The position numbers were made by a program, and so were the translations under genes. A stretch of 64,000 nt of DNA from Pararhodobacter aggregans (GTDB lineage: Bacteria; Pseudomonadota; Alphaproteobacteria; Rhodobacterales; Rhodobacteraceae), in contig NZ_QDDR01000013.1 of the NCBI RefSeq assembly GCF_003075525.1, positions 62,001 through 126,000 of the forward strand, given 5' to 3'. This document shows positions 1-8,164 of this stretch, one piece after another; the stretch's first letter is position 1; every line of letters begins with the position of its first letter. The notes under the pieces were generated by a model that was not told where the DNA came from, did no database searches, and saw nothing but the letters and a program-made list of their open reading frames with translations.

Positions 1-864
1 GAAGGAGGAGGCGGCGAAGGTGTCCATGCTGGCGGTCTGGGCGTACTCGCCCAGGATGCCCACCAGGGTGTTCAGCAACAGCGATTTGCCGTTCCCGCCG
101 CCGCCGTGGAAGAACACCATCTGATGTTCCTTGACCGATCCGGTCAGCGAATACCCCGCGAAGACCTGCAGGAAGCGCTCCAGCGCGTCGTCCTCCCCGG
201 TCGCCCGGCGCAGGAACTCGCGCCAGATCGGGATCGGCAGCGTCGGGTCGGGCGCCACGGCCGCCAGCCGGGTGAGCATGTCCTCGGGGCGCGGCGCCTG
301 GTGACGCCCGCTGCGCAGATCCACGGTCACGCCCGGGCAGCCCAGGAGCATGTCGTCCGGGTCCCAGACCTCATGCGTGACGGCATGGGTCGGATCGGCG
401 CGGCACATGGCCTCGACCCCGGACAGGAAGCTGCGCCGGCGCACCCGTTCCAGCACCTTGGGCGCCTCGCCGTCGCTGGCCTCGCGGGCCAGCTCGCGGC
501 ACCAATGCGCCGCCGTCTGCCGCTTGTCCCAGCGCCAGCGCCGGGCCTCGGCATCCCAGATCGCCCATGTGCCCAGCTCGTGGTCATAGCGCGCGCTCTG
601 GCCATGCGCGGCGGTGAAGAGGAGCGCCACCGCGTCTTCGGTCAGCACGCCCCCGGAGGGCGCCGCCGGGGCGGCAGGCTTGCGCTGTCCTTTGGGGGCA
701 CCGCCGCGCGGGGGCTTCGGCCTCCCCGGGCGCCCTGTGGCCCCCTTGGGCGCGCTGACTTCGGCCGTCGCGTCCCCGGTGTTGCCCGGTGCCGCGCGCG
801 CCTTGCCGCCGCCGCCCTCGATCACCGTCAGGCCGGAGGCCCGGTCTAGCGGATCGTCAGTCAT
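1..864 (-). CDS. P4/D5-type phage primase-helicase, N-terminal part (runs off left edge)
   Basis: Seen: 288 codons read leftwards from an ATG at 862-864, with the frame still open at base 1. Residues 254-261 are a textbook P-loop (GGGGNGKS) directly after HQMVFFH. The roughly 180 residues before it have the layout of the D5_N domain that precedes the SF3 helicase core in P4-like primases. The first ~55 residues are Gly/Pro/Lys-rich and probably disordered. Known: these ATP-driven helicases start replication of phages, satellites and integrative plasmids. The ATG overlaps the stop of the upstream 135-residue gene by 8 bases, so the two are probably co-translated. The rest of the helicase lies outside the window, so activity and full length cannot be judged. 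Confidence 0.8.
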   Translation of the reverse strand, partial: MTDDPLDRASGLTVIEGGGGKARAAPGNTGDATAEVSAPKGATGRPGRPKPPRGGAPKGQRKPAAPAAPSGGVLTEDAVALLFTAAHGQSARYDHELGTWAIWDAEARRWRWDKRQTAAHWCRELAREASDGEAPKVLERVRRRSFLSGVEAMCRADPTHAVTHEVWDPDDMLLGCPGVTVDLRSGRHQAPRPEDMLTRLAAVAPDPTLPIPIWREFLRRATGEDDALERFLQVFAGYSLTGSVKEHQMVFFHGGGGNGKSLLLNTLVGILGEYAQTASMDTFAASSF

Positions 865-1264
865 GGTTCCTCCGGATCACCAGGCCCTCGGGGTCGATCC
901 GCTGCACGAACCGCAGCCGCTCCGCGTCGGAGAAGCTTTCCCAGAGGGACACGAAGAGTTTCTTGCGCGTGGTCGGCGCCAGGGCCGTGCCGCGCAATCG
1001 GTCGAGCGCGGCCATGCCATAGGCGACCAGCTCGTGCGGCGGGGCGATGTCGGCCCACCAGCGGGCATCCCCGACCGACAGCCGGTCCTGGGCGGCCAGC
1101 GCCGGGCCGCCGGTCTCCCGTTCGGCCAGGAAGGCGGCGCAGATCGCCGCCGCATCCCGGGCGTGGCATTGGCCCAGGGCGTAGCAGAGCGCCTCGGCCC
1201 AGGCCCGGCGCAGATCCGCCTTGTCGGCGATGCCGCCTGCCCGGCTATGGAAGTCCTGTGCCAC
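857..1264 (-). CDS. Small protein of unknown function upstream of the phage primase
   Basis: 135 residues, not recognised. The start is GTG (1262-1264) with GAGGGG six bases upstream, which supports this start over internal ones. The protein is mixed alpha-helical and soluble, with Trp/Ala-rich stretches (DARWWADIAPP, KLFVSLWESF), and has no membrane segment or metal-binding pattern. Its stop overlaps the primase ATG by 8 bases, which suggests translational coupling and a role in replication of the element, for example as an accessory or loading protein. That role is inferred from position only. Confidence 0.6.
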   Translation of the reverse strand: MAQDFHSRAGGIADKADLRRAWAEALCYALGQCHARDAAAICAAFLAERETGGPALAAQDRLSVGDARWWADIAPPHELVAYGMAALDRLRGTALAPTTRKKLFVSLWESFSDAERLRFVQRIDPEGLVIRRNHD

Positions 1265-1377
1265 AATCGGCCCCTCGAGGATGCAAAGGACCGCCCCGGC
1301 GCGGTGCCGGGTCGATCAGTGTCGTCAGAATGGGTGTGTCCCGGTCCGGGACCTGTCCGGGACCGGCCCGGCGCGCT

Positions 1378-1394
1378 GGGGGCCTCAGGCCCCC
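1378..1394 (-). terminator. GC-rich hairpin after the phage coiled-coil gene
   Basis: A perfect inverted repeat (GGGGGCCTCAGGCCCCC) lies about 25 bases past the stop at 1421. There is no T-run, so Rho-independent termination is uncertain. Just beyond it, 1339-1374 holds repeated GTCCGGGAC blocks that can pair with each other. The whole 1265-1420 gap looks structured rather than coding. Confidence 0.35.
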
Positions 1395-1420
1395 GTCACG
1401 CCGGGCCGGTCAGCGGCGCG

Positions 1421-2212
1421 CTAGGCGGGATCGTCGAAGGTCGGCGGCGCCTTGAGCGCCAGATTGGCGGCCAGCTCGGCGCCCTTGCGCATGTCGGCGC
1501 TGCTCGGCCAGGAGCCATGCGGGGCAAAGCCGTCCACGCTCGCGGCACTCACCACCTGCGACCCGTCAATCGGCCAGGCGTAATAGGTCGCCGGGGCGAA
1601 GGGCGCGACAAGCGAGTTCATGATCCGCACGACCGGCCGCCGGTGCTTGGTGCCGGTGCAATCGTTGAAGCCGCGCGCCAGCCCCTCGGGACCCTGGAGC
1701 GGCGCCCTGCCCTCGGGCAGATCGCGGTTCACGGCGACCACCTGCTCGGTCGCGCTGCGGATCTTCTCGATCAGCGCCATGAGCTGGCGCGACAGCTCGG
1801 GATACTCGGCGGTGATCTGGTCGGCCACCGCCTGCGAGCCGCGGGCAGCGGCCTCATAGGCCGCCACCCGGTCGGCCTCTTCCTCGGCGGCTTCCAGCGC
1901 GGCGACCTCGGCGCGCAGGGCCGCCGAGGCGGCGATCAGGCGCTCGGCCTGGAACTCGGCATCGGCGCGGGCGCGGCGCAGCTCGGCCACGTCCTTGCTG
2001 GTCAGGCACGGGTCGAGCGCCGCGCTGCGGGCGCGCTCGGCCTCCTCGGTCGCCCGGTCGGCGGCGGCATCGACCTCGTCCGACAGGGAGGCCATGCTGG
2101 ACGCCGTCCGCCTGGGATCGGACAGCAGGGCCGCCACCTTGTCGGAGAGCGTGGCATGCGCCACGAGGGGCGTTTGTTTCTTCTGAACTGCAGACATGTT
2201 CCGGGCCTTCAC
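1421..2212 (-). CDS. Coiled-coil phage protein of unknown function
   Basis: 263 residues from a GTG at 2210-2212, whose GTGA overlaps the stop of the upstream gene. An ATG five codons later (2195-2197) is the alternative start. Residues ~25-165 are Ala/Glu/Arg-rich heptad-like sequence (DEVDAAADRATEEAERA, ALRAEVAALEAAEEEA), predicted by eye to be a long coiled coil. The last 90 residues are globular (PVVRIMNSLVAPFAPATYYA, GSQVVSAASVDGFAP). No family recognised. Coupled start, shared strand and position in the primase block suggest an element-encoded DNA-binding or structural accessory protein; this is inference. Confidence 0.55.
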   Translation of the reverse strand: MKARNMSAVQKKQTPLVAHATLSDKVAALLSDPRRTASSMASLSDEVDAAADRATEEAERARSAALDPCLTSKDVAELRRARADAEFQAERLIAASAALRAEVAALEAAEEEADRVAAYEAAARGSQAVADQITAEYPELSRQLMALIEKIRSATEQVVAVNRDLPEGRAPLQGPEGLARGFNDCTGTKHRRPVVRIMNSLVAPFAPATYYAWPIDGSQVVSAASVDGFAPHGSWPSSADMRKGAELAANLALKAPPTFDDPA

Positions 2213-2547
2213 TTCTGGGGATGACGGATGAGGCGTTGCTGGACCGCCTTGAGTTCGGGCGGCAGGGCATCGGGCGCGCGCGCTTCCTTTCGTGCCCTGG
2301 CCGTGGCGCGTTTGCGGGCGGCCATCAGATGCAGGCCCGCCTCCTCGGCGGTGGTATCGGTGAAACAGGCCAGCCTGGCGGCCTCGGCCACCGTCAGCGG
2401 GCAGGCCTGGGCGAGGATCGCCGCGACCCGGCGCCGCTCGGCCAGGACCACCTTGCGGGCCTCCTTCCTGTCCGGCTGTTTCTTGCCGGGCGGCTCCTTC
2501 GCGGCGCCGGTCGACGCCTGGTTGAACGTGAATTTCCTGGGGCTCAT
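2209..2547 (-). CDS. Small basic phage protein of unknown function
   Basis: 112 residues. The ATG at 2545-2547 is chosen over an in-frame start 17 codons upstream because AGGAGG (2555-2560) lies at ideal distance before it. The N-terminus is Lys/Pro-rich and the C-terminal half is a strongly basic helix (MAARKRATARARKEARAP), fitting a nucleic-acid-binding role. A central segment (PLTVAEAARLACFTDTTAEE) resembles the first helices of a helix-turn-helix, but the pattern is incomplete. It overlaps the coiled-coil gene by 4 bases (GTGA). Function unknown. Confidence 0.55.
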   Translation of the reverse strand: MSPRKFTFNQASTGAAKEPPGKKQPDRKEARKVVLAERRRVAAILAQACPLTVAEAARLACFTDTTAEEAGLHLMAARKRATARARKEARAPDALPPELKAVQQRLIRHPQK

Positions 2548-2658
2548 TCCAATGCCTCCTGTGGCTGTCTTTCCTTTATGGCGATGCTTGGTGGGCAAAA
2601 GAATCCGGGGACCCTTTTATTGTCCACCAAACCCCGAAAATAATTGGATTCCGGGGCG

Positions 2659-3306
2659 TTATTCCTCGAAATTACTGGTCATGAGTTTCTGAATCGCGCG
2701 CTTTCTGGCCTTTGCGGCCTCGGCATTGCGGAGCAGGAATTGCCATTCCCATTCCGCCTGGATGCGGGATTTGCGGGTGGCGAGCCGGATCGTGGAATAG
2801 CCAAGCGCGCTGCGGGTGCGCCCGTCGATGACATGGCCCTTCAAGGCATCCGCCACCGCGTCACAGGCGCTTTGCCTCGGCGCATCCGCCGCCCTGGCGC
2901 CATCGCGCCGATAGAGGCTGAGGCCATAGACCTCGCGCACCGCGATGGCGCAGAGCGCGAGCGTCCGGTCGCGATCCTCAAGCGCCAGGCGGTTCTTCCT
3001 CGGCCGCCCCGGCCGCTCGGGCGCGGGCAGCGCGGAGAGGAGCGCCTGGCGATCCCCGGCCGACAGCGCCTGCCCCGCCGCCAGCTTCGCCCGCACCCGC
3101 GCCAGCTCCTGGGCATCCCGCCCCGCCCCCTCCTCAAAGGCGCAGGACGGCGGCTCCTCAAGCCAGGACAGTCGCCTGCGCCCATAGATCGAGGCGTCGA
3201 GCGACAGCATGAAGTCCATCAGGTCGTTGACCAGCGATGACCAGGCGTCAGGGGAAAGCGGCGCCGCCCGTCGGGATGACCGCCTGGGTATCCGGTCAGG
3301 CTGCAT
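2659..3306 (-). CDS. Basic protein of unknown function in the integrated element
   Basis: 215 residues if started at the ATG 3304-3306 (MQPDRIPRRSS). The frame is open further upstream to 3510, but that part reads like non-coding sequence. No Shine-Dalgarno is evident. Instead the ATG overlaps the stop of a possible upstream frame (3296-3634). The body is helical and Arg-rich (GRPRKNRLALEDRDRTLALC, EVYGLSLYRRDGARAADAPR) and the C-terminus is a basic helix (RNAEAAKARKRAIQKL). The middle (DRTLALCAIAVREVYG...GHVIDGRTRSALGYSTI) could be a DNA-binding fold. It is not recognised as integrase, excisionase or repressor. The real start is uncertain. Confidence 0.5.
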   Translation of the reverse strand: MQPDRIPRRSSRRAAPLSPDAWSSLVNDLMDFMLSLDASIYGRRRLSWLEEPPSCAFEEGAGRDAQELARVRAKLAAGQALSAGDRQALLSALPAPERPGRPRKNRLALEDRDRTLALCAIAVREVYGLSLYRRDGARAADAPRQSACDAVADALKGHVIDGRTRSALGYSTIRLATRKSRIQAEWEWQFLLRNAEAAKARKRAIQKLMTSNFEE

Positions 3307-3634
3307 GGCGAGGCGTTTCCGTGAGAGGCGCTTGGCAGATCGTGCGAGGCGAAAGGCTGATGGTGCGAGAGCGCTCGCCGCATCTCGCGCGCATGACAAA
3401 GCCCTCCGGTCCCTCTGTGGAGGAACCGAGAGCACTGTCGCGGAATTCGGGGGAGAGACGACCCTGAGCGATTGCCGACACGGCCACCGCTTCCTCGGGC
3501 TGGCATTCACAGCATGCGACGATCAAGGCACCTGCTGCCTCGAATCGCTTCCAACATGCCTCTGCCTTGACGACCGGCCCTTCGGCCTCGGCCCCCGTTT
3601 CGCCTACCAGCGCACCGGGGATTTCCGTTTCCAA
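3296..3634 (-). CDS. Possible small reading frame next to the attachment site
   Basis: An open frame of 112 codons starting with TTG (3632-3634), with no visible ribosome binding site. It ends in TGA at 3296-3298, overlapping the ATG of the next gene by 11 bases. That overlap and a moderate GC bias at third positions are the only support. The protein is Cys/Glu-rich in the middle (IVACCECQPEEAVAV) and matches nothing I know. The stretch 3307-3722 may equally be non-coding DNA between the element's first gene and the tRNA. Confidence 0.22.
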   Translation of the reverse strand: METEIPGALVGETGAEAEGPVVKAEACWKRFEAAGALIVACCECQPEEAVAVSAIAQGRLSPEFRDSALGSSTEGPEGFVMRARCGERSRTISLSPRTICQAPLTETPRHAA

Positions 3635-3722
3635 ACCAACGCAAAAAGCCGCAATCTGTGCGGCTGCACAGTTTGCGGTTAGCCCCGGAGGGGCAAACTT
3701 GCTACTAACTTGTTGGAAATAC

Positions 3723-3750
3723 TGGTCGGAGTGAGAGGATTCGAACCTCC
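3723..3750. other. Putative attachment site at the tRNA-Pro 3' end
   Basis: The 3' end of the tRNA (T-loop to CCA) faces the phage-like genes on the left, and ordinary chromosomal genes lie on its 5' side. Known: tyrosine integrases of P4-like elements recombine in this part of tRNA genes and leave the tRNA intact. The second copy of the repeat must be left of base 1, so the core cannot be defined here. Confidence 0.4.
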
Positions 3751-3799
3751 GGCCCCTGCCTCCCGAAGACAGTGCTCTACCAGACTGAGCTACACTCCG
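3723..3799 (-). tRNA. tRNA-Pro, anticodon CGG, CCA encoded
   Basis: Read on the minus strand, the 77 bases fold as a full cloverleaf. The acceptor CGGAGTG pairs with CACTCCG, the D-arm is GCTC/GAGC, and the anticodon stem CTGTC/GGCAG carries the loop TTCGGGA, giving anticodon CGG (proline, codon CCG). The T-arm GGAGG/CCTCT has the loop TTCGAAT. Discriminator A is followed by a genome-encoded CCA (3723-3725). CCG is a heavily used codon in so GC-rich a genome, so an integrated element must keep this tRNA functional, which the intact 3' end here shows. Confidence 0.95.
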
Positions 3800-3865
3800 A
3801 CCGTGGGGCGGGGATTAACCCGGCGCGGCGGGGTTTGCAAGGGCAGATCGCGCGCCAAAAGCAGG

Positions 3866-4903
3866 TCAGCGCAAAGGATTTTCCGCCTCGGCGATGGCCT
3901 CGGCCATGGCGTCGGCCAAGGCCTCGCCGCGGTCCTCGTCCGGCATGACCGGACGGGGTGCCGCAACCGATTCGTTGCGCAGGCGGGTGCTCTGCACCGG
4001 GCGGTTGGCCGAGACGTCGCGCCGCGATTCCCGGAACACGATATAGAGGCCCGAGGCGATGATCAGCGCGGCCCCGGCCACCGTCCAGCGGTCAGGCGAT
4101 TCCCCGAAGAGGAGCGCGCCGTAGAGCGTGGCCCAGACGATCTGCGAATATTGCATCGGCGCGACCAGCGCGGCCTCGGCCCGGCGATAGGCGCCGATCG
4201 AGAGGTTCATCGCCCCGAAGGCCAAGAGCGCGATCAGCGCCACGATGCCCAGATGCGGCAGTTCCATCGGCACATAGACCAGCGGCAGGGTCGCGGCCAT
4301 GATGACCACATTGGCCAGCATCGGATAGAGCAGCAGCACCGCCGGGCGCTCGTCCCGGCCGATCTTGCGCACGATCACCCCGTTCATCGCCGCGGTCATC
4401 GCCGAGGCCAGCGCCGCCAGATGGCCGAGGCCCAGCGCCTCGCCCCCGCCCGGGCGCAGGACCACCAGCACGCCCGCCAGCCCCACCGCGACGGCAAGCC
4501 CGCGGTGGATGCCGACCTTCTCGCCCAGCATCGGGATCGCCAGCAGCGTGACCAGCAGCGGCGAGGCGAAGAGGACGGCATAGACCTGGGTCAGCGGCAG
4601 CACGGTGAAGGCATAGAACGCCCCCCCGGCCGAGATGACCACGCAGCCGGTCCGCGCCGCCGACCAGCCGGGATGGACCGCGCGAAGCGTCCCGGGCTCG
4701 GGGTCGCGGATCAGCATCAGCACCAGCAGCGGGAAGCTCATCAACCCCATGAAGAACATGATCTGAAAGACGCTGTAGCTTTCGCCCAGGATACGGATCA
4801 GCACGTCATGGGTGGCGTAGAGCGCGAAACTGCCCAGCGCCATGACGGGGCCGATCGGGCCCGAGGCGGCCCGGATCGGCGCGTCGCTATCGGAATGACT
4901 CAT
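3866..4903 (-). CDS. DMT-superfamily (EamA) inner-membrane transporter
   Basis: 345 residues with about ten hydrophobic segments in two EamA repeats (about residues 15-145 and 160-295), the standard drug/metabolite transporter layout. A 45-residue polar tail follows (RESRRDVSANRPVQ...). Typical features are the first helix (GSFALYATHDVLIRIL) and the second-repeat helix ending FGESPDRWTVAGAALIIASG. The substrate cannot be read from the sequence; relatives export amino acids or metabolites or take up compatible solutes. It stands alone on the minus strand, separated from upstream pheT by a repeat element and terminator. Confidence 0.85.
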   Translation of the reverse strand: MSHSDSDAPIRAASGPIGPVMALGSFALYATHDVLIRILGESYSVFQIMFFMGLMSFPLLVLMLIRDPEPGTLRAVHPGWSAARTGCVVISAGGAFYAFTVLPLTQVYAVLFASPLLVTLLAIPMLGEKVGIHRGLAVAVGLAGVLVVLRPGGGEALGLGHLAALASAMTAAMNGVIVRKIGRDERPAVLLLYPMLANVVIMAATLPLVYVPMELPHLGIVALIALLAFGAMNLSIGAYRRAEAALVAPMQYSQIVWATLYGALLFGESPDRWTVAGAALIIASGLYIVFRESRRDVSANRPVQSTRLRNESVAAPRPVMPDEDRGEALADAMAEAIAEAENPLR

Positions 4904-4990
4904 GGGCGAGGAACTCAGGGGCCGGGATCGGCAGCGGCGGGAAGTTAGCGGTCACATCGCAACCCTAGGGCCGCGAGAGGGCCGGGGCAA

Positions 4991-5069
4991 GGGAGGGGGG
5001 CCAGCCCCCCTCTTCGTCCCCGCAGGCGGGGCCGAATTCACCCCCCGGGATATTTGTGGCGCAAAGAAG
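4991..5069 (+). repeat. Bimodular intergenic repeat, copy A
   Basis: GC hairpins (GGGGGGCCAGCCCCCC around 4995-5010 and CCCCGCAGGCGGGG at 5018-5031) are followed by the core CCCGGGATATTTGTGG (5044-5059) and CAAAGAAG. The AATTCACCCCCCG lead-in is shared with copy E at 55.6 kb. It lies between pheT's terminator and the DMT transporter. Confidence 0.7.
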
Positions 5070-5085
5070 CGAGAGGGCCGGGATG

Positions 5086-5114
5086 GCAAAAGGGGCCGCG
5101 CGGGCCCCTTTTGC
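5086..5114 (-). terminator. Rho-independent terminator of pheT
   Basis: A GC-rich inverted repeat (GCAAAAGGGGCC / GGCCCCTTTTGC, 4-5 base loop) lies 22 bases past the pheT stop, with a T-run on the minus-strand 3' side. It is symmetric, so it could also stop rightward transcription. Confidence 0.8.
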
Positions 5115-5135
5115 GTTGGTCTTTCGTGCGAGGGC

Positions 5136-7553
5136 TCAGCCGCGCAGCGTGCCGCCGGTGGCCTTGGCGACCTTGTCGACGATCTTGGCCGAGACCGCCT
5201 CGATCTCGTCCTCGGTCAGCGTCTTGCCCTGCGGTTGCAGGCGCACGGCGATGGCCAGCGATTTCTTGCCCGGGCCCATCTGCTGGGCGGCCTTCTCGCC
5301 GGTGAATTCGTCGAAGACCCGCACCGCCTCGATCAGCGCCTTGTCGGCGCCCTGGGCTGCGTTGACCACGGCCAGCGCCTCGACCGAGGTGTCGAGGACG
5401 AAGGCGAAATCGCGCTCGACCGCCTGCAGGTCGTTGAGCGCCAGCGCCGGGCGGGTGGCGGAGGCGTTCTTCGGCATCGGCGCCGCCGCCACCGGCAGGG
5501 TGAAGGCCACGGCCGCACCCTTGATGCCATAGGCTTTCAGGATGCGCGGATGCACCTCGCCGAAGGTGGCGAGCGCGTTCTTGCCCAGCGTCAGGCGCCC
5601 GGCGCGGCCGGGGTGGAACCAGCCCGCGACATTGCGGTCCGATTGCGTGCGGGAAGGCGCGCCGATGGCGGCCAGCACCGCCTCGGCATCGGCCTTGGCG
5701 TCGTAGAGGTCCACCGCCCGGCGGGCATGATGCGGATCGCGCGGGCCATTGGCGCCGATCAGCAGGCCCGTGGCATGGATCGCCTGTTCCCCCGGCTCGC
5801 CGCCGTGGAACACCGGCCCCAGCTCGAAGAGCGCCATATCGGCGAAGCCCCGCGCCTGATTGCGGGCCGCGGCCTGCAGGAGGCCGGGCAGCAGGTCGGG
5901 GCGCATATGCGTCATCTCGCTGGAGATCGGGTTCTCCAGCTTCAGCGCATCCTCGCCGCCGCCAAAGAGAGTGGCCGAGGCCGCGTCGATGAAGGAATAG
6001 GTCACGCATTCATGGTAGCCGAGCGCGGCCAGCGTGCGCCGCATCAGGCGTTCGCGCTTTTGCAGCGGCGTCAGGATCGGCGCCGGCACACCCGATTGCG
6101 GGCGGCGCAGGGGCTTGCCCTCGAGCTTGGTCAGCGAGGCGACGCGCGCCACCTCCTCGACCAGATCGGCGTCGCCCAGCACGTCCGGCCGCCAGCTGGG
6201 CGGCGTGGCGCGGTCGCCTTCCAGCCGGAAGCCCAAGGATTCAAGGATGCGGCGCTGTTCGGCCTCGGGGATCTCCATCCCCACAAGGCTGGAGCAGCGG
6301 GCAGCATTGAAGCGGTAGTCGCGGGTGGTATCGGGCACGGCGCCGTCCACGACCACCTCGGAGGCCTCGCCACCGCAGAGGTCGAGGATCATGCGGGTCG
6401 CCAGTTCCAGCCCCGGCAGGGTGAAGTCCGGGTCCACGCCGCGCTCGAACCGGTAGCGCGCATCCGAGTTGATCTTCAGCGCGCGGCCGGTGGTGGCGAT
6501 GGTGATCGGGTCCCAATAGGCCGATTCCAGGAAGACATCCGTGGTCGCCTCGGTGCAGCCCGAATGCTCGCCGCCCATGATCCCGGCGATGCTTTCCACG
6601 CCTTTGGCGTCGGAAATCGCCATCATGCCCGGCGCCAGCGCATAGGTCTTGCCGTCGAGCGCGAGGATCTCCTCGCCGCCCGCGGCCGGATGGATGCGGA
6701 GCGCCCCGCCCTCGACCTTGGCCAGATCGAAGACATGCAGCGGGCGGTTATGGGCGAAGGTGAAGAAGTTCGTCACGTCGACCAGCGCCGAGATCGGCCG
6801 CAGGCCGATGGCCTTCAGCCGCTGTTGCAGCCATTTCGGCGAGGGGCCGTTCTTCACGCCGCGGATCACGCGCCCGGCGAACAGCGGGCAGCCCTTGTCC
6901 TTCAACGCCGGGTCGATGCGGACCGAGACCGGGCTGGGGAACGCCCCCGCCACCGGCTGCACGTCGAGCGGCTTCAGCGTGCCGAGGCCGCGCGCCGCCA
7001 GATCCCGGGCGATGCCGCGCACGCCCAGCGCATCGGGGCGGTTCGGGGTGATCTTGATGTAGATCATCGGGTCGTTGAGACCCGCATAGTCGATATAGCG
7101 CAGGCCCAGCGGCGTGTCGGCGGGCAGGTCGATGATGCCGTCATGATCGTCCGACAGCTCCAGCTCGCGTTCCGAACACATCATCCCGTTCGACGCCTGC
7201 CCCCGGATCACGCCCGGTTTCAGATCGACCCCGGTGCCGGGAATATGCGTGCCCACCGGCGCGAAGACGCCGACCAGACCGGTGCGGGCATTGGGCGCGC
7301 CGCAGACCACCTGCACCTCCTGCGAGCTGCCGCCGGGGCCGTCCAGAACCTCGACCCGGCACAGGTTCAGCTTGTCGGCATCGGGGTGCTTCACCGCCTC
7401 GATGATCCGGGCGATGCGAAAGGCGCCCAGCGTGGTGGCGGGGTCCGCCACCTCCTCGACCTCGAGGCCCAGATCGGTCAATGCCTCGACGATCGCGTCG
7501 AGCGTGGCCGTGGTTTCCAGGTGCTCCTTGAGCCAGGACAGGGTGAATTTCAT
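5136..7553 (-). CDS. pheT: Phenylalanine--tRNA ligase beta subunit
   Basis: 805 residues, full length for bacterial PheT. It begins with the family N-terminus MKFTLSWLKEHL. Then come the tRNA-binding OB-fold (about 40-155, with NARTGLVGVFAP), the B3/B4 editing domain (about 215-390, ALVDVTNFFTFAHNRPLHVF), B5, the inactive synthetase-like core, and the FDX-ACB anticodon-binding domain at the C-terminus (about 710-805, RDFAFVLDTSVEALAVV). With PheS it forms the alpha2-beta2 enzyme that charges tRNA-Phe. pheS is not adjacent: a divergent membrane-protein gene lies upstream. A strong terminator follows. Confidence 0.97.
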   Translation of the reverse strand: MKFTLSWLKEHLETTATLDAIVEALTDLGLEVEEVADPATTLGAFRIARIIEAVKHPDADKLNLCRVEVLDGPGGSSQEVQVVCGAPNARTGLVGVFAPVGTHIPGTGVDLKPGVIRGQASNGMMCSERELELSDDHDGIIDLPADTPLGLRYIDYAGLNDPMIYIKITPNRPDALGVRGIARDLAARGLGTLKPLDVQPVAGAFPSPVSVRIDPALKDKGCPLFAGRVIRGVKNGPSPKWLQQRLKAIGLRPISALVDVTNFFTFAHNRPLHVFDLAKVEGGALRIHPAAGGEEILALDGKTYALAPGMMAISDAKGVESIAGIMGGEHSGCTEATTDVFLESAYWDPITIATTGRALKINSDARYRFERGVDPDFTLPGLELATRMILDLCGGEASEVVVDGAVPDTTRDYRFNAARCSSLVGMEIPEAEQRRILESLGFRLEGDRATPPSWRPDVLGDADLVEEVARVASLTKLEGKPLRRPQSGVPAPILTPLQKRERLMRRTLAALGYHECVTYSFIDAASATLFGGGEDALKLENPISSEMTHMRPDLLPGLLQAAARNQARGFADMALFELGPVFHGGEPGEQAIHATGLLIGANGPRDPHHARRAVDLYDAKADAEAVLAAIGAPSRTQSDRNVAGWFHPGRAGRLTLGKNALATFGEVHPRILKAYGIKGAAVAFTLPVAAAPMPKNASATRPALALNDLQAVERDFAFVLDTSVEALAVVNAAQGADKALIEAVRVFDEFTGEKAAQQMGPGKKSLAIAVRLQPQGKTLTEDEIEAVSAKIVDKVAKATGGTLRG

Positions 7554-7719
7554 CGCCGGACCTTCGCGGTTGGTTTCGGCGCCCTGTTAGCCGATTGCCG
7601 CGGCCAAGGAAAGCCACCCGGCCCCGCCCGGCCTGACCGTGTGGCCCGGCGCGCTGAAATGAATTGGCAGGGGCGCCCCGACGCGGCACGATGGCGCCTC
7701 AGTCCTGTCGGAGGTTCCC

Positions 7720-8109
7720 GTGAAGCATCCCGCCGTCCCGGTCATCGTCGCCGCACTCTGGATCATGACAAGCGAATTCATCCGCAACGAATTCCTGTTC
7801 AAGGCCTATTGGCAGCGCCATTACGAGGGGATGGGGCTGGCCTTCCCCGACGCTGCGCTGAACGGCGCCGCCTGGGGGCTGTGGTCGCTGTGTCTGGCGG
7901 CGCTGCTCTGGCTTCTGCTCCGGCGCTTTTCGCTCATCGAAGGGGTCGGCGTCGCCTGGTTCGCGGGCTTCGTGATGATGTGGGTGGTGACCGGCAATCT
8001 GGGCGTCCTGCCCTTCGCGCTGCTGCTCTATGCCGTGCCGCTCAGCCTGCTGGAGGTGCTGGTGGCCGCCCTGATCCTGCACTACTGGCCGCGCGAGCGG
8101 CGCGTTTGA
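7720..8109 (+). CDS. Small four-helix membrane protein, unknown
   Basis: 129 residues. The start is GTG (7720-7722) with GGAGG (7710-7714) upstream. Four hydrophobic segments are visible (about residues 7-22, 50-68, 72-92 and 95-122), ending in HYWPRERRV. The loop after helix 1 has charged and aromatic residues (RNEFLFKAYWQRHYEGMGL). Not recognised. It is read away from pheT across a 166-base divergent gap and is followed within 60 bases by a secreted-protein gene on the same strand. Confidence 0.75.
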   Translation: MKHPAVPVIVAALWIMTSEFIRNEFLFKAYWQRHYEGMGLAFPDAALNGAAWGLWSLCLAALLWLLLRRFSLIEGVGVAWFAGFVMMWVVTGNLGVLPFALLLYAVPLSLLEVLVAALILHYWPRERRV

Positions 8110-8164
8110 ACCGGCGGGCGCTGGCCGCGGACCCATGGCTGGTCCCTCAACCCCGGAGCCCCCG

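Noticed and set aside
2221-2692. Plus-strand open frames of 140-154 codons in the phage block
   Set aside because: They lack ribosome binding sites and run opposite to genes with good starts; third-position bias favours the minus strand.
3209-3682. 157-codon plus-strand frame next to the tRNA
   Set aside because: Composition typical of an antisense frame with no motif; it crosses the end of the element gene on the minus strand.
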